A stretch of 64,000 nucleotides of DNA from Lucinisca nassula (lineage: Eukaryota; Mollusca; Bivalvia; Lucinida; Lucinidae), in assembly GCA_963580285.1 (NCBI GenBank), contig OY757011.1:204245644-204309643 (forward strand), in the 5' to 3' direction. The translations under genes were made by a program, and so were the position numbers. The notes beneath the pieces are model-generated. The model was not told the origin of the DNA. It did no database searches and saw only the letters and a program-made list of their open reading frames with translations. This document shows, piece after piece, positions 42,900 through 55,644 of this stretch. How positions within the stretch are numbered: position 1 is the first letter of the stretch; every line of letters begins with the position of its first letter.

Positions 42900-43541
42900 G
42901 AAGGGGTTAGTGCAAGAAGGGGCCTAAGTCACATTTTTATAATTTCGAGAAAAACGCGAAAAACAAAATATTTTGCAAAATTTTCATATTTTTCATACTT
43001 GAATTTAAATAAATTCTTCTGATGTGTTATCGCGTCATCTGAAATGGTGCAAAATCGCATAAATAGTTCTAAGTATATCGCAGATATTCATTTGTTACAA
43101 TAATGGTTTAGTGCAAGAAGGGGCCTAAGTCCAGGATTTATTGGACTTAGGCACCTTCTTGCACTAAACAAATACAAAAAAGTTTTCTCTATTAAAAGCA
43201 GAAAGCTATGTCATTTAGTTGAACATGTATATTTTATCGTATCACGACTCTTTATTAGTTTAGTATAACAAAAATCTGAAACAAATGAACAATACATACA
43301 ATGGAAACTCAAAGCTTTATGTGGTAAAACGGACTTAGACCCCTTCTTGCACCAACGATACGACATTGGACTAAGGACCCTACCAAAAATTTCAATAACA
43401 GTCATTTTTAATGCCAGTCAAGAAATAATGTATAACAAACTATATATCAGATTGTAGGTCTTGATATGATGTATCTGAAAATGTTAATATCCCAGATTTT
43501 TCCAAAAATGGACTTGGGCCCCTTCTTGCACTAACCCCTTC
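42900..43541. mobile_element. 642-bp MITE with 31-bp TIRs
   Basis: Starts GAAGGGGTTAGTGCAAGAAG and ends with the near-exact inverse. The 31-bp TIRs are flanked on both sides by AATT (42896-42899 and 43542-43545), so a 4-bp duplication is possible. Removing it restores the satellite word TTTCWCAATTAT. The TIR core is repeated inside as a 62-bp palindrome at 43107-43168 and once more at about 43331-43356. Confidence 0.88.
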
Positions 43542-43545
43542 AATT

Positions 43546-44800
43546 ATAAGCTACCTCTATGTTCATTATCTCCGTGTTCATTACATGTTCAGTTTAGTGT
43601 TGTTTTTGATGTATTTCTCCCGTATGTGAATGAATATGGCATGAAGCGTGTTCCGTTTCTCATTGTTGGGATGACCAGCGGGGTAGGGGCGATCATGTCA
43701 TATTCCCGGGGAAACACAAATTCTCCGTTTTCATTACATGTTTATTTGGTTTTGAACTGTTTCTCAATTATGTTCATTATCCCCCGGCTGGGTAGGGGTG
43801 GTCATGTCATATTTCTTCATAGATACCAGAGAAACCCACTACCCCCGTGTTCATTGCATGTTTTAATGATGTTTTTGAACTATTCCTAAATTATGTGCTA
43901 TCTCTATGTTAATTATCTCTGTGTTCGTTACATGTTCAGCTTAATGTTGTTTTTTGATGTATTTCTCTTGAATGTAAAGGAATATGACATGAAGCGTGTA
44001 CCATTTCTCAGTGTTGGGATGCCCGGCGGGTCAGGGACGATCATGTCATATTCCTTTATATGCCGGGGAAACACATAATCTCCGTGTTCATTACATGTTG
44101 TAATTTTGTTTTTGAACAGTTTCTCAATTATGTGCTATCTCTATGTTCATTATCTCCGTGTTCATTACATGTTCAGTTTAGTGTTGTTTCTCCCGTTTGT
44201 GAAGGAATATGACATTAAGCGTGTATCGTTTCTCAATGTTGGCATGCCCGGCGGGGTAGGGGCGGTCATGTCATAGTCCCTTATATGCCGGGGAAACACA
44301 CTATCTCCGTGTTCATTACATGTTTTAATGTTGCTTTTGAACAGTTTCTCAATTATGACCATTCTCTATGTTCATTATTTCCGTGTTCATTACGTGTTCA
44401 GTTTAGTTTTGTTTTTGATGTATTTCTCCGTTTGTGAAGGGATGTGACATGAAGCGTGTACCGTTTCTCATTATTGGGATGCCCGGCGGGGTAGGGGCGG
44501 TCATGTCATATTCCTTTATATGCCGAACAAACCCACTATCTCCGGATTAATTACATGTTTTAATGATGTTTTGAACTCTTCCTCAGTATGTGCTATCTCT
44601 ATGTTCATTATCTCTATGTTCATTACATGGTCAGCTTAATGTTGTTTTAGATGTATTTCTCTCGTATGTAAAAAATATGAGATGACGCGTGTACCGTTTC
44701 TCAGTGTTGGAATGCCCGGCGGGTCAATGGCAGACATGTCATATTCATATATATATGCCGGGGAAACGCACCATCTTCCTGCTCACTACATGTTTTAATG
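43546..44800 (+). repeat. About 230-bp satellite, right block
   Basis: Units with GATGCCCGGCGGG near 44019, 44245, 44478 and 44712 (spacing 226-234 bp), plus a partly deleted unit before them. Small peptides predicted from each unit are near-identical repeats, not genes. It ends at a SINE-K fragment. Confidence 0.88.
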
Positions 44801-44802
44801 TT

Positions 44803-44892
44803 TTTTCTCCGGGTACTCCGGTCTTCGCCCACCTGGTTAACGATAGGCTCGATTTGAGTGAAATAATCTTGAAAGGGCCGTAAACAAACAAA
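44803..44892 (+). mobile_element. SINE-K 3' fragment
   Basis: Matches the 3' half of the SINE at 15458-15688 (TTCTCCGGGTACTCCGGT through TTGAAAGGGCCGTAAAC); the tRNA-like head is missing. Confidence 0.8.
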
Positions 44893-45489
44893 AACTCATA
44901 CCATTGATAAATATCGCATAATATATAGGTATAATATTGTCGTATAAATTAAGCATAAAAGCTTAAAAATAGTATAGACTATTCAACTGTAGAATTAGCT
45001 CAGAGCTCATAAGCTGTCTGGTCTGGTGCTATAATAGTTAGGCACTGTTCTCAGATCTATTTTGATAAATAAAGCTTTTAAGAGACCTATTACTGGTACC
45101 GTTTTCTACTATAAAAAAACATGGGCTAATTTCCTTGAAAAAAAAAATGTCAAATACACATTCCACAAATAATATATGGTGTTTTGGTGAGCTTCCATAA
45201 GCATTTTTAATAGCAAATGGAACGTGGGGGTGGGGGGCTATTGCAGGTCCGTTCCGGTAATTGGGTCCGTTCCGGTTAGTAAACGCACCAGACTCGCACC
45301 GCTTTGCCTGGGCAGGCTTAGGCCCGCCCTCTAAGCGGTTTACCAGTACTCGTGTGCGGTCGGAAGCATCAGGCAGCACAACTATTTCTTCAAGCCCCGA
45401 CGCGTCCTATTACATGCAAAGTATGCAGTGAAAAGCTTGAAACACAATGCGATTCTTGCGATCTCTGTTTGAGCTGGTTTCACTCTACT
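44893..45489. other. Spacer with R1 fragment
   Basis: No supported gene. About 45288-45405 is a minus-strand piece of repeat R1 (CACCGCTTTGCCTGGGCAGG ... CTTCAAGCCCCG). The rest is AT-rich. Confidence 0.5.
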
Positions 45490-48400
45490 CACAACCTACG
45501 ACATGCAACCTACTCAGGTTACTAAGTTGAATTTGCTACTTATCCTACTCATCATTGTTTGGAGTGACGAGACCGCCAAGTTAGTTTACTAAGCTTAGTC
45601 GACTTACTTTGGTATTGGTAGCGTTGCAGGTGGAGCAGTTACTTGCCTTACTTATGTTTCTTAGAATTTTACCCAGGTCACTTAGTTTACTTTGCCTACT
45701 TACCTTACTTATCCTAGTTGAGACATACTTTGCCACTGACATAGGTTACTTAGCTTGCATAACTTACAATGCTATGGGTGGTAGCTAGTAAGACAGTTAC
45801 TTACCTTGCTTATCGTTACTTAGTATTCTACTTATGTACTTAGCTTACTTATCCAACTTACTCTACTCATTGTTCGGAATGCGGTTGCCAACTTAGTTAA
45901 CTTAGCTTACTCAACTTCTTTCTGTATTGGTAGCGTTGCTGGTAGAGCAGTTACTTACCTTACTTATGTTACTTAGAATTCTACTCAGGTTACTTAGTTT
46001 GCTTATCCTACTCATCCTCGTTTGGAAAACCTTCGCCGCTTAATTAGTTTACTTAGCTTGCTTAACTTACATTGTTATGGGTAGTGTAGGTGGTGGAGTT
46101 ACTTACCTTACTTATGTTATTTAGAATGCTACTTGCATTACTTAGTTAACGTATCCTACTTACCCTATCCATCATTGTTCGGAGTGACAAGGTAGCCGAC
46201 TTAGTTTACTTAGCTGTCTTAACTTACTGTGGTATGGTTGGTGTAGCTCATTGTGTAGTTAATTACTTTACCTTCGTTATTTAGAATTCTACTTAGGTTA
46301 CTTAGTTTACTTATCCTACTTACTTACCCTGCTCATCGTTGTTCGAGATGAAAAGGTCATCAACTTGTTTACTTAGCTTACTCAACTTACTTTGTTATTG
46401 GTAGCATTGCTGGTATGGCAGCAACTTACCTTACTTATGTTACTTAGAATTTTACTCAGGTTACATAGTTTGCTTATACTACTTACCCTACTCATCATCT
46501 TCAGTACAGACTTCGCCGCTAACTTAGTTTACTTAGCTTACTAAACTTACTGTGGTAAGGGTGGTATAGGTAGTAGGACAGTTACTTATCTTACTTACAT
46601 TACTTAGAATTCTACTTAGGTTACTTATCCTACTAACCCTTATCATCATTGTTCGGAGTGACAAAGTCGCCACTTGAGTTTACTTAGTTACTCAACTTAC
46701 TTTGGTATTGGTGGCGTTGCTGGTAGAGCAGTAAATTACCTTAATTGTGTTACTTAGAACTCTACTCAGGTTACTTAGTTTACTTATCCTACTTACCCAA
46801 ATCACCCTCTTCGGCACAGACTTCGCAGCATACTTAGTTTACATAGCTTACTTAACTTACTAATGTAAGGGTCGTATAGCTAGTATGACAGTTACTTACC
46901 TTACTTACGTTACTTAGAATTCTACTTAGGTTACTTAGTTTACTTATCCTACTGGCCATAGCCATCATTGTTCGGAGTGACCACGTCGCCAACTTAGTTT
47001 ACTTAGCTTACTCAACTTACCTTGGTATTGGTAGCGTTGCTCTTAGAACAGTAGCTTACCTTACTTACGTTACTTAGAATTCTACTCAGGTTACTTAGTT
47101 TACTTATCCTACTTACCCTTATCATCCTCTTCAGTACATACTTCGCTGCTTACTTAGTTTACTTAGCTTACTTAACTTACTAATGTAAGGGTCGTATAGC
47201 TAGTAGGACAGTAACTTACCTTACTTACGTTACTTAGAATTCTACTTAGGTTACTTAGTTTACTTATCCTACAGGCCACAGCCATCATTGTTCGGAGTGA
47301 CCAGGTCGCCAACTTAGTTTACTTAGCTTACTCAACTTACTCTTAGCGCAGTAACTTACCTTACTTATGTCACTTAGATTTCTACTCAGGTAACTTAGTT
47401 TTCTTGTCCTACTTAACATACTTAACCTCTTAAGTACAGACTTTGCCGCTTACTTAGTTTACTTTGCTTCCTTAACTTACTGTGGTAAGGGTGGTATAGC
47501 TAGTAGGACAGTTACTTACGTTACTTAGAATTCTACTTAGGTTACTTAGAATTCTACTTAGGTTACTTAGTTAACTTATCCTACTTACCCTACTCATCAT
47601 TGTTCGGAGTGACAAAGTCGCCAACTAAGTTTACTTAGCTTACTCAACTTACTTTGGTTTTGGTAGCGTTGTTGGTAGAGCAGTAACTTACCTTACTTAA
47701 TATGTTACGTAGAATTCTACTCAGGTTACTTATCCAACTTATCCTACTCATCCTCTTCAGTACAAACTTTGCTGCTTACTTAGTTTACTAAGCTTACTTA
47801 ACTTACACTGGTATGGGTACAGTGGCTAGTTACTTATGTTACTTAAAATTCTACTTAGGTTACTTAGCTTACTTATCCTACTTACGCTACTCATCCATGT
47901 TGGGACAGACTTTGCCGCTTACTTAGTTTACTTGGCTTACTTACTGGGTTAAGGTAAGTTTAGGTAGTAGGACAGTTACCTACCTTACTTACGTTTCGTA
48001 GAATTCTACTCAGGTTACTTAGTTTACTTATCCTACTTACCCTACTCATTTTCTTACCCTACACATCTTCTTCAGCACAGACTTCGCCGCTCATGTAGTT
48101 TACTTAACTTACTTAACTTACTCTGGTATGGGTAGATTGGCTAATTAACTTACTTATGTACTTAGAAATCTACTTAGGTTACTTATTTTACTTACCTACT
48201 CATCCTCTATGGGACAGACTTCGCCGCTAACTTAGTTTACTTAGCTTACTTAACTTTCTGTGGTAAGGGTGGTATAGGTAGCAGGATAGTTTCTTACCTT
48301 ACTTATAATTCTACTTAGGTTTCTGAGTTAACTTATCCTACTTATCCTGCTCATCACTGTACGGGATGACAGACTTCGGCGCTTACTTACTTTACTTGGC

Positions 48401-51400
48401 TTACTTAACTTACTGTTGTAAGGTTGGTATAGGCAGTAGGACAGTAAATGATCTTTGCTTACGTTACTTAGAATTCTACTTAGGTTACTTATCCTACTTA
48501 CCCTACTTATCGTTGTTCGGAGTGACAAAGTCACCATGAATTTGCTTAGCTTACTCAACTTACTTTGGTATTGTTGGCGTTGCTGGTAGAAAAGTAACTT
48601 ACCTTACTTATGTTGCTTAGAATTCTACTCAGGTTACTTAGTTTACTTATCCTACTTACCCTACTGATCCTGGTTGGGACAGACTTTGCCGCTTACTTAG
48701 TTTACTCAGCTTACTTAACTTACTGTGGTAAGGGTGGTATAAGTAGTAGGACAGTTACTTACCTTACTTACGTTATTTAGAATTCTACTTAGGTTACTTA
48801 GTTTACTTATCCTACTTACCCTGCTCATCATTGTTCGGAATGACAAGGTCGCCAATATAGTTTACTTAGCTTACGCAACTTACTTTGGTATTGGTAGCTT
48901 TGTAGGTAGAGCAGTAACTAACCTAATTTATTTTACTTAGAATTCCGCCCAGGTTACTTAGTTTACTTATCCTACTTACCTTTCTCATCCTCTTCAGTAC
49001 ATATTACGCCGCTTACTTAGTTTACTAAGCCTACTTAACTAACTGTGTAAGGGCGGTATAGGTAGTACGACAGTTACTTACCATACTTACGTTACTTAGA
49101 ATTCTACTTAGGTTACTTAGTTTACTTATCGTTCTTATCCTACCCATGATTGTTCGGAGTGACAAAGTCGCCAACTGAGTTTACTGAGCTTACTCAACTT
49201 ACTTTGGTATTGGTAGCGTTGCTGGTGGAGCAGTAACTTACCTTACTTATGTTACTTAGAATTCTACTCAGGTTACTTAGTTTACTTATCGTACTTTCCC
49301 TACTCATCTTCTTCGGTACAGACTTCGCTGCTGACTAAGTTTACTTAGCTTACTTAACTTACTCTGGTATGGGTACAGTGGCTAGTGGAGTAGTTACTTA
49401 TGTTACTTAGAATTCTACTTAGGTTACTTAGTTTACTTATCCTACTTACCCTTCTGATCCAAGTTGGGACAGACTTTGCCTACTTTGCTTACTCAGTTTA
49501 CTTAGCTTACTTAACTTACTGTGGTAAGGGTGGTATAGCTAGTAGGACAGTTACTTACCTTACTTACGTTACTTAGAATTCTACTTAGGTTACTTAGTTT
49601 ACTTATCGTACTTACCCTGCTCATCATTGTATGGGTTGACAAGGTCGCCAACTTAGTTTACTAAGCTTGCTCAACTCACTTTGGTATTGGTAGCGTTGCT
49701 TGTAGAGCAGTAACTTACCTTACTTATTCTACTCAGGTTACTTAGTTTGCTTATCCTACTAACCCTACTAATCCTCTACAATACAGACTTCGCTGCATAC
49801 TTAGTTTACTTAACTTACTCTGGTATTGGTGAGTGGCTAATGGAGTAGCTACTTACCCTTCGTACGTTACTTAGAATTCTACTTAGGTTACTTAGTTTAC
49901 TTAACCTACTTACCCTACTCATCCTCTATGGGACAGACTTCGCCGCTTACTTAGTTTACTTAGCTTACTTAACTTACTCTGGTCTGGGTAGAGTGGCTAG
50001 TGGAGTAGTTACTTACCTTACTTATGTTACTTAGAATTATACTCAGGTTACTTAGTTTACTTATCCTACTTACCCTATTCATCCTCTACAATACAGACTT
50101 CGCCGCTTACTTAGTTTACTTAGTTTACTTAACTTACTCTGGTATGGATAGAGTGGCTAATTGAGTAGTTACTTACCCTACTTACGTTACTTAGAATTCT
50201 ACTTAGGTTACTTAGTTTACTTAACCTACTTACCCTACTCATCCTCTATGGAACATTCGGCGCCGCTTACTTATTTTACTTAGCTTACTTAACTTTCTCT
50301 GGTCTGGGTAGAGTGGCTAGTGGAGTAGTTACTTACCTTACTGATGTTACTTAGAATCCTACTCAGGTTACTTAGTTTACTTATCCTACTTACCCTACTC
50401 ATCCTCCTCGGTACTGGCTTTGCTGCTTACTTAGTTTACTTAGCTTACTTAACTTACTCTGGTATGGGTAGAGTGGCTAGTGGAGTAGTTACTTATGTTA
50501 CTTAGAAATCTACTTAGGTTACTTAGTTTACTTATCCTACTTACCCTACTGATCCTCATTGGGACAGACTTTGCCTACTTTGCTTACTCAGTTTACATAG
50601 CTTACTGAAATTACTGTGGTAAGGGTGGCATAGCTAGTAGGACAGTTACTTACCTTACTAACGTTACTTAGAATTCTACTTAGGTTACTTAGTTTACTTA
50701 TCCTACTCACCCTGCTCATCATTGTTCGGGTTGACAAGGTCGCCAACTTAGTTTACTTAGCTTGCTCAACTCACTTTGGTATTGGTAGCGTTGCTGGTAG
50801 AGCAGTAACTTACCTTACTTATGTTACTTAGAATTCTACTCAGGTTACTCAGTTTGCTTATCCTACTTACCCTACTCATCCTCTACAATACAGACTTCGT
50901 CGCTTACTTAGTTTACTTAACTTACTCTGGTATGGGTTGAATGGCTAATGGAGTAGTTACTTACCCTACTTACGTTACTTAGAATTCTACTTAGGTTACT
51001 TAGTTTACTTAACCTACTTACCCTACTCATCCTCTATTGGACATTCGTCGCCGCTTACTTAGTTTACTTAGCTTACATAACTTACTCTGGTCTGGTAGAG
51101 TGGCTAGTGGAGTAGTTACTTACCTTACTTATGTTACTAAGAATTCTAATCAGGTTACTTAGTTTACTTATCCTACTTACCCTACTCATCCTCTTCGGTA
51201 CTGGCTTTGCCGCTTACTTAGTTTACTTAGCTTACTTAACTTACTCTGGTATAGGTAGAGTGGCTAGTGGAGTAGTTACTTATGTTACTTAGAATTCTAC
51301 TTAGGTTACTTAGTTTACTTATCCTACTTACCCTACTGATCCTCGTTGGGACAGACTTTGCCTACTTTGCTTACTCAGTTTACATAGCTTACTTAAATTA

Positions 51401-53851
51401 CTGTGGAAAGGGTGGTATAGCTAGTAGGACAGTTACTTACCTTACTTACGTTACTTAGAATTCTACTTAGGTTACTTAGTTTACTTATCCTACTTACCCT
51501 ACTCATCATTGTTCGGGTTGACAAGGTCGCCAACTTAGTTTACTTAGCTTGCTCATCTCACTTTGGTATTGGTAGCGTTGCTGGTACAGCAGTAACTTAC
51601 CTTACTTATGTTACTTAGAATTCTACTCAGGTTACTTAGTTTGCTTATCCTACTTACCCTATGGGACATACGTCGCCGCTTACTTAGTTTACTTAGCTTA
51701 CTTAACTTACTCTGGTCTGGGTAGAGTGGCTAGTGGAGTAGTTACTTACCTTGCTTATGTAACTTATAATTCTACTCAGATTACTTAGTTTACTTATCCT
51801 ACTTACCCTATTCATCCTCTACAATACAGACTTCGCCGCTTACTTAGTTTACTTAACTTACTCTTGTATGGGTAGAGTGGCTAATGGAGTAGTTACTTAC
51901 CCTACTTACGTTACTTAGAATTCTACTTAGGTTACTTAGTTTACTTAACCTACTTACCCTACTCATCCTCTATGGGACATTCGTCGCCGCTTACTTAGTT
52001 TACTTAGCTTACTTAACTTACTCTGGTCTGGGTAGAGTGGCTAGTGGAGTAGTTACTTACCTTACTTATGTTACTTAGAATTATACTCAGGTTACTTGGT
52101 TTACTTATCCTACTTACCCTACTGATCCTCGTTGCGACAGACTTTGCCGCTTACTTAGTTTACTTAACTTACTGTGGTAAGGGTGGTGTTGGTAGTAGGA
52201 CAGTTACTAACCTTACTTACCTTACTTAGAATTCCGTTTGAGGTTACTTAGTTTACTTATCCTACTTACCCGGCTCATCATTGTTCGGGATGACAAAGTC
52301 GCCAACTTAGTTTACTTAGTTTACTCAACTTACTTTGGTATTGGTAGCGTTGCTGGTAGAGCAGTTACTTACCTTACTTATGTTACTTATAATTCTACTC
52401 AGGTTACTTAGTTTACTTATCCTCTTTACCCTACTCATCATCTTCAGTACAGACTTCGCCGCTTACTTAGTTTACTTAGCTTACTTAACTTACTCTTGTC
52501 TGGGTAGAGTGGCTAATGGAGTAGTTACTTACCTTACTTATAATTCTACTTAAGTTACTTAGTTTACTTATCCTACTTACCCTGCTTATCATCGTTGGGA
52601 CAGACTTCGCCGCTTACTTTGTTTACTTAGCTTACTTAACTTACTCTGGCATGGGTAGCGTAGCTGCTGGAGTAGTTACTTATCTTACTTATATTACTTA
52701 GAATTCAACTTAGGTTACTTAGTTTACTTATCCTACTTACCCTTCTCAACCCTGTTCGGAGTGACCACCATGCCTACTTAGTTTACTTAGCTTACTTAAC
52801 TTACTCTGGTATGGTCGGTGTAGCTGGCGGAGAGGTTACTTACATTACTTATGGTTCTTATAAGTCTACTTAGGTTACTTACTTTACTTATCCTACTTAC
52901 CCTGCACATCGAAGTGACCAGGACGCCTACTTAGTTTACTTAGCTTACTTAACTTACTCTGATATGGCTGTTGTAGATGGTAGGACATTTACTTATGTTA
53001 CTTTAGAGTTCTACTCAGGTTACTTAGTTTACTTACCCTACTCAGCTTACTCATGTGCTGAGATCGAAACCACAATACTTACTTACTTACGTACTTACTT
53101 ACTTCACTTAGCTTACTTAACTTACTCTGGTGTCGCTGATGTTACTGGTATATCAGTTACTTACCATACTTATGTTACTTACCTTACTTATCCTACTTAC
53201 ACTGCTCATAGTCATGGATCAAATATATTACCTCAACTTAGGTTACTTATCTTACTTAGCTTACTCTTAGCATTGTCGGTATTGTAGTACCTTTTGTCAT
53301 AAGAGACATGCAAGGTTACTTAGTTTACTTAGGTTACTTAGGTTACTTACGCTTATTCTTGTACTTATCCTGTTATATCAAGATTGACTTTCTTTGGTTT
53401 GATTAGTCAACTTACATTACTTACGTTACTTAGCTTATCTTAAGAGTGAGGTTGATACATGTACCATCCTTGGTTAGCTATACGCCTACTTATGTTACTC
53501 ATCCTACTTAGCTCATTTCCGTATTATAGTATCATGCTTCAGTGTTCTGGTCAGCACATTTTAGTTATTTCTCTTAAAACTATGTAAAATCGTTCTATTT
53601 TATCAATTGCATTTAATTGCATTTAATTTTAATTAGCATGTATTTTGGATCGAGGGGCATAGATTTTTTGACATCTACTTAGTTTACTTAGATTACTTAT
53701 ACTGCTGTAGTGCCAGGTAAGTAAACTGAGTAACCTAAGTAGAATACTGTAAACTTGCTTATTTTACTTATAGTGTTGATGTGAAGATCAGTAACGTAAG
53801 TAAAATGAGTAGAATTCAATTAACAGTGAAATCAGAGACTCCAGGACACCC
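45490..53851 (-). repeat. Right satellite arm, inverted
   Basis: About 8.4 kb of the same approximately 160-bp satellite in opposite orientation, with GTTACTTAGAATTC in each monomer and A/B/C-type variable boxes. From about 53150 to 53851 it passes into the same subterminal sequence as 13232-13930, inverted, including GGATCGAGGGGCATAG and TGGTACATGTATC. The leucine/tyrosine-rich frames (for example near 52335-52553) are repeat artefacts. Confidence 0.93.
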
Positions 53852-53941
53852 CGGAACCTCTGTTAGCCTGAATTTCATTCTGTGTAACGTGTCCTGAATC
53901 TCATCCCTATTAGGGGGTTTATATGAAAGCCCTTGTACTAT

Positions 53942-54076
53942 GTACTTCATACTCCGTGTCCTGAAATCTTAGACCTTTAAATTTAGATAGAAACATTTGC
54001 AAGCATCAATTTTTAAAGCACTGATTTACATGCACAGTTGCCCAAGTGAGATTTCAGGACACGGAGTATGAAGTAC
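53942..54076. mobile_element. 135-bp MITE
   Basis: 28-bp terminal inverted repeats GTACTTCATACTCCGTGTCC.../inverse flank about 80 bp. It sits just outside the right end of the giant palindrome. A similar word occurs outside the left end near 13034. Confidence 0.8.
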
Positions 54077-54118
54077 CTGCCGTATAAAAGCATACACAAA
54101 TGCATACACACCAAAGTA

Positions 54119-54296
54119 GATAATAGTGAGTGTGTGAGTGGAGTAGAGTTGAGTGGAGTAGAGTGGAGTAGAGTGGAGTGGAGTGAGTGAGTGAGTGAGT
54201 GAGTGTGTGAATGGAGTGGAGTGGAGTAGAGTGGAGTAGAGTGGAGTAGAGTAGAGTGGAGTAGAGTGGAGTGGAGTGGAGTGAGTGAGTGAGTCA
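54119..54296. repeat. GAGT/GGAGTA simple repeat
   Basis: About 180 bp of GAGT and GGAGTAGAGT units. The two serine/threonine-histidine-rich frames on the minus strand across it are low-complexity artefacts. Confidence 0.95.
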
Positions 54297-54470
54297 TTAT
54301 ACATATACAAGAGACAAAGATTTCAAGGAACTGATGAATGATCAAATAAATAGAATGAAACTCAAAATGCATGCATACCTCACTCACGAACACGCACCAA
54401 AATATACAGTGACATAGGGTCCTCCTTGTATTCTAAAATTGATGAATCTTAATTTGATTAAATATATTTC

Positions 54471-54705
54471 AGCCCCGCCAAGCGAATTTGTGTCTTCGAG
54501 CATTCCGTCATGACAAAGTTTAACTGCGCATGCCCAGCCATTCAGAGGGGCCAGGCATATGGCTTTCTGTCTGAAGGTTCCTCTTGATTCACTGCTTGTA
54601 TGGACGAGCAGCGAAGGTTCTGGCGAGACTGCGCGGATGCGCAGGCTCGCCTGAACCTTTGCTGCTCGCCTAGGCGATAAGTACCAAAATCGCTTGACGG
54701 GGCCC
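54471..54705 (-). mobile_element. MITE-S, copy 3
   Basis: Inverted copy with both TIRs (AGCCCCGCCAAGCGAATTTG at left; CAAAATCGCTTGACGGGGC at right). It lies next to the 150-bp repeat family, as copy 2 does. Confidence 0.85.
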
Positions 54706-54939
54706 ATATGAAATTATATTCAAATTAGCGGTAAAAATTTATAATCTACAACCACATTTTCGCTACATAGCATTGTAATGCTAAAATTCATGTCATACAC
54801 ACATGTTCCCTATTAACTTCTCTGTAGTTTGTCGCGTAACTTAAATCAGACACACGTAGTTTTGTAATCAGACACAGGTAGTTAGTTTTGTGGATTACAA
54901 TCGTCGCACATGCCGAGTCTTTGACATTAAAAACTTCTA

Positions 54940-55440
54940 CGTCCGTGACCTTGAGGCCATGGATATAGTTGGGGTATTGCTGAATAAAACATGCCTATAT
55001 AATTTTTACCCCTTGAACCCCATTTTCATATAGTAAAACTGGGGTTTACAGGGGTATACCTTATCTTTCTTATTTCTGCTCTAAAGAAGTAAGAAAAATA
55101 TCACAATTTTTCATCTTAAAATTTTCTTTTTTTCGCTGGTAAAGTAAACAATGTATTTGCATAGGCATGTTTTCGTAATATGCACCAATTCCATCACATA
55201 GTTTGGAAATTATGAGCTCAAGTTCTACCTGGTACAAATACCTTAATCCGGGTCTTAACCCTTAAAATTCTCTAAGTCTGTGACCTTGACCTTGAGGTCA
55301 TGAGTATAGGTTGGGACATTTCTGAATAAAACTCTGGGCCGATATATATCATCAAACTAAATATGAACCAATTCATTTCATGGTTTGGAAAATATGAGCC
55401 CAAGTTCTACCTGCCACAAAAACCTTAACCTGAGTCTAAC
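54940..55440 (+). repeat. 150-bp repeat family, interrupted by a MITE
   Basis: Units with GTGACCTTGACCTTGAGGTC appear near 54945 and 55275, with GGTTTGGAAATTATGAGC blocks. Between them, 54985-55180 is a palindrome-core MITE that lacks the palindrome: TCTGCTCTAAAG is joined directly to AAGTAAGAAAAATATC. Confidence 0.65.
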
Positions 55441-55481
55441 AGGATCACGAATGTACACACTTTGGTACAGAAGGACGTACA

Positions 55482-55644
55482 GTGAGTGAGTGTTTGAGTT
55501 TTACGTCTCATCAACAGCTAAGGTCATATGGAGACGGGACCTCGGTTTAAAGACTCGTCCGAAAGTATGGAGAAGCCCGGGATCGACCTGCGACCCCTGG
55601 TTTACAAGGCGAAAAGCATAACCACTATACCACAGAGGCTTCTA
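55482..55644 (-). mobile_element. SINE-T, copy 5
   Basis: Minus-strand near-complete copy from the GAGTGAGTG tail to the ACCACAGAGGCTTCT head, flanked by AGAAGGACGTACA on the left and TAGAAGGACGTACAT on the right. This looks like a target duplication of about 13 bp. Confidence 0.85.

Larger units (their letters stand above)
13232..53851. mobile_element. Giant palindromic (foldback-like) structure, 40.6 kb
   Basis: The outermost 200 bp from 13232 (GTGTCCTGGAGTCTCTG...) match the reverse complement of the 200 bp ending at 53851 with about one difference. Colinear inverted similarity continues through unique subterminal sequence (to about 13930 and 53150) and then into satellite arrays of opposite orientation. 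Inside are nested Gmr1-like and Ngaro-like retroelements, a 230-bp satellite and a broken mariner gene. No short target duplication was found at the ends, and faint outward similarity (ACTTCATA..TCCG.GTCCTGAAAT near 13034 and 54049-54076) leaves the true limits open. It could be a foldback-type transposon, an inverted duplication or, less likely, an assembly artefact. Confidence 0.65.

Noticed and set aside
54013..54393. Histidine/serine/threonine-rich ORFs
   Set aside because: They cross a GAGT/GGAGTA simple repeat; low-complexity artefact.
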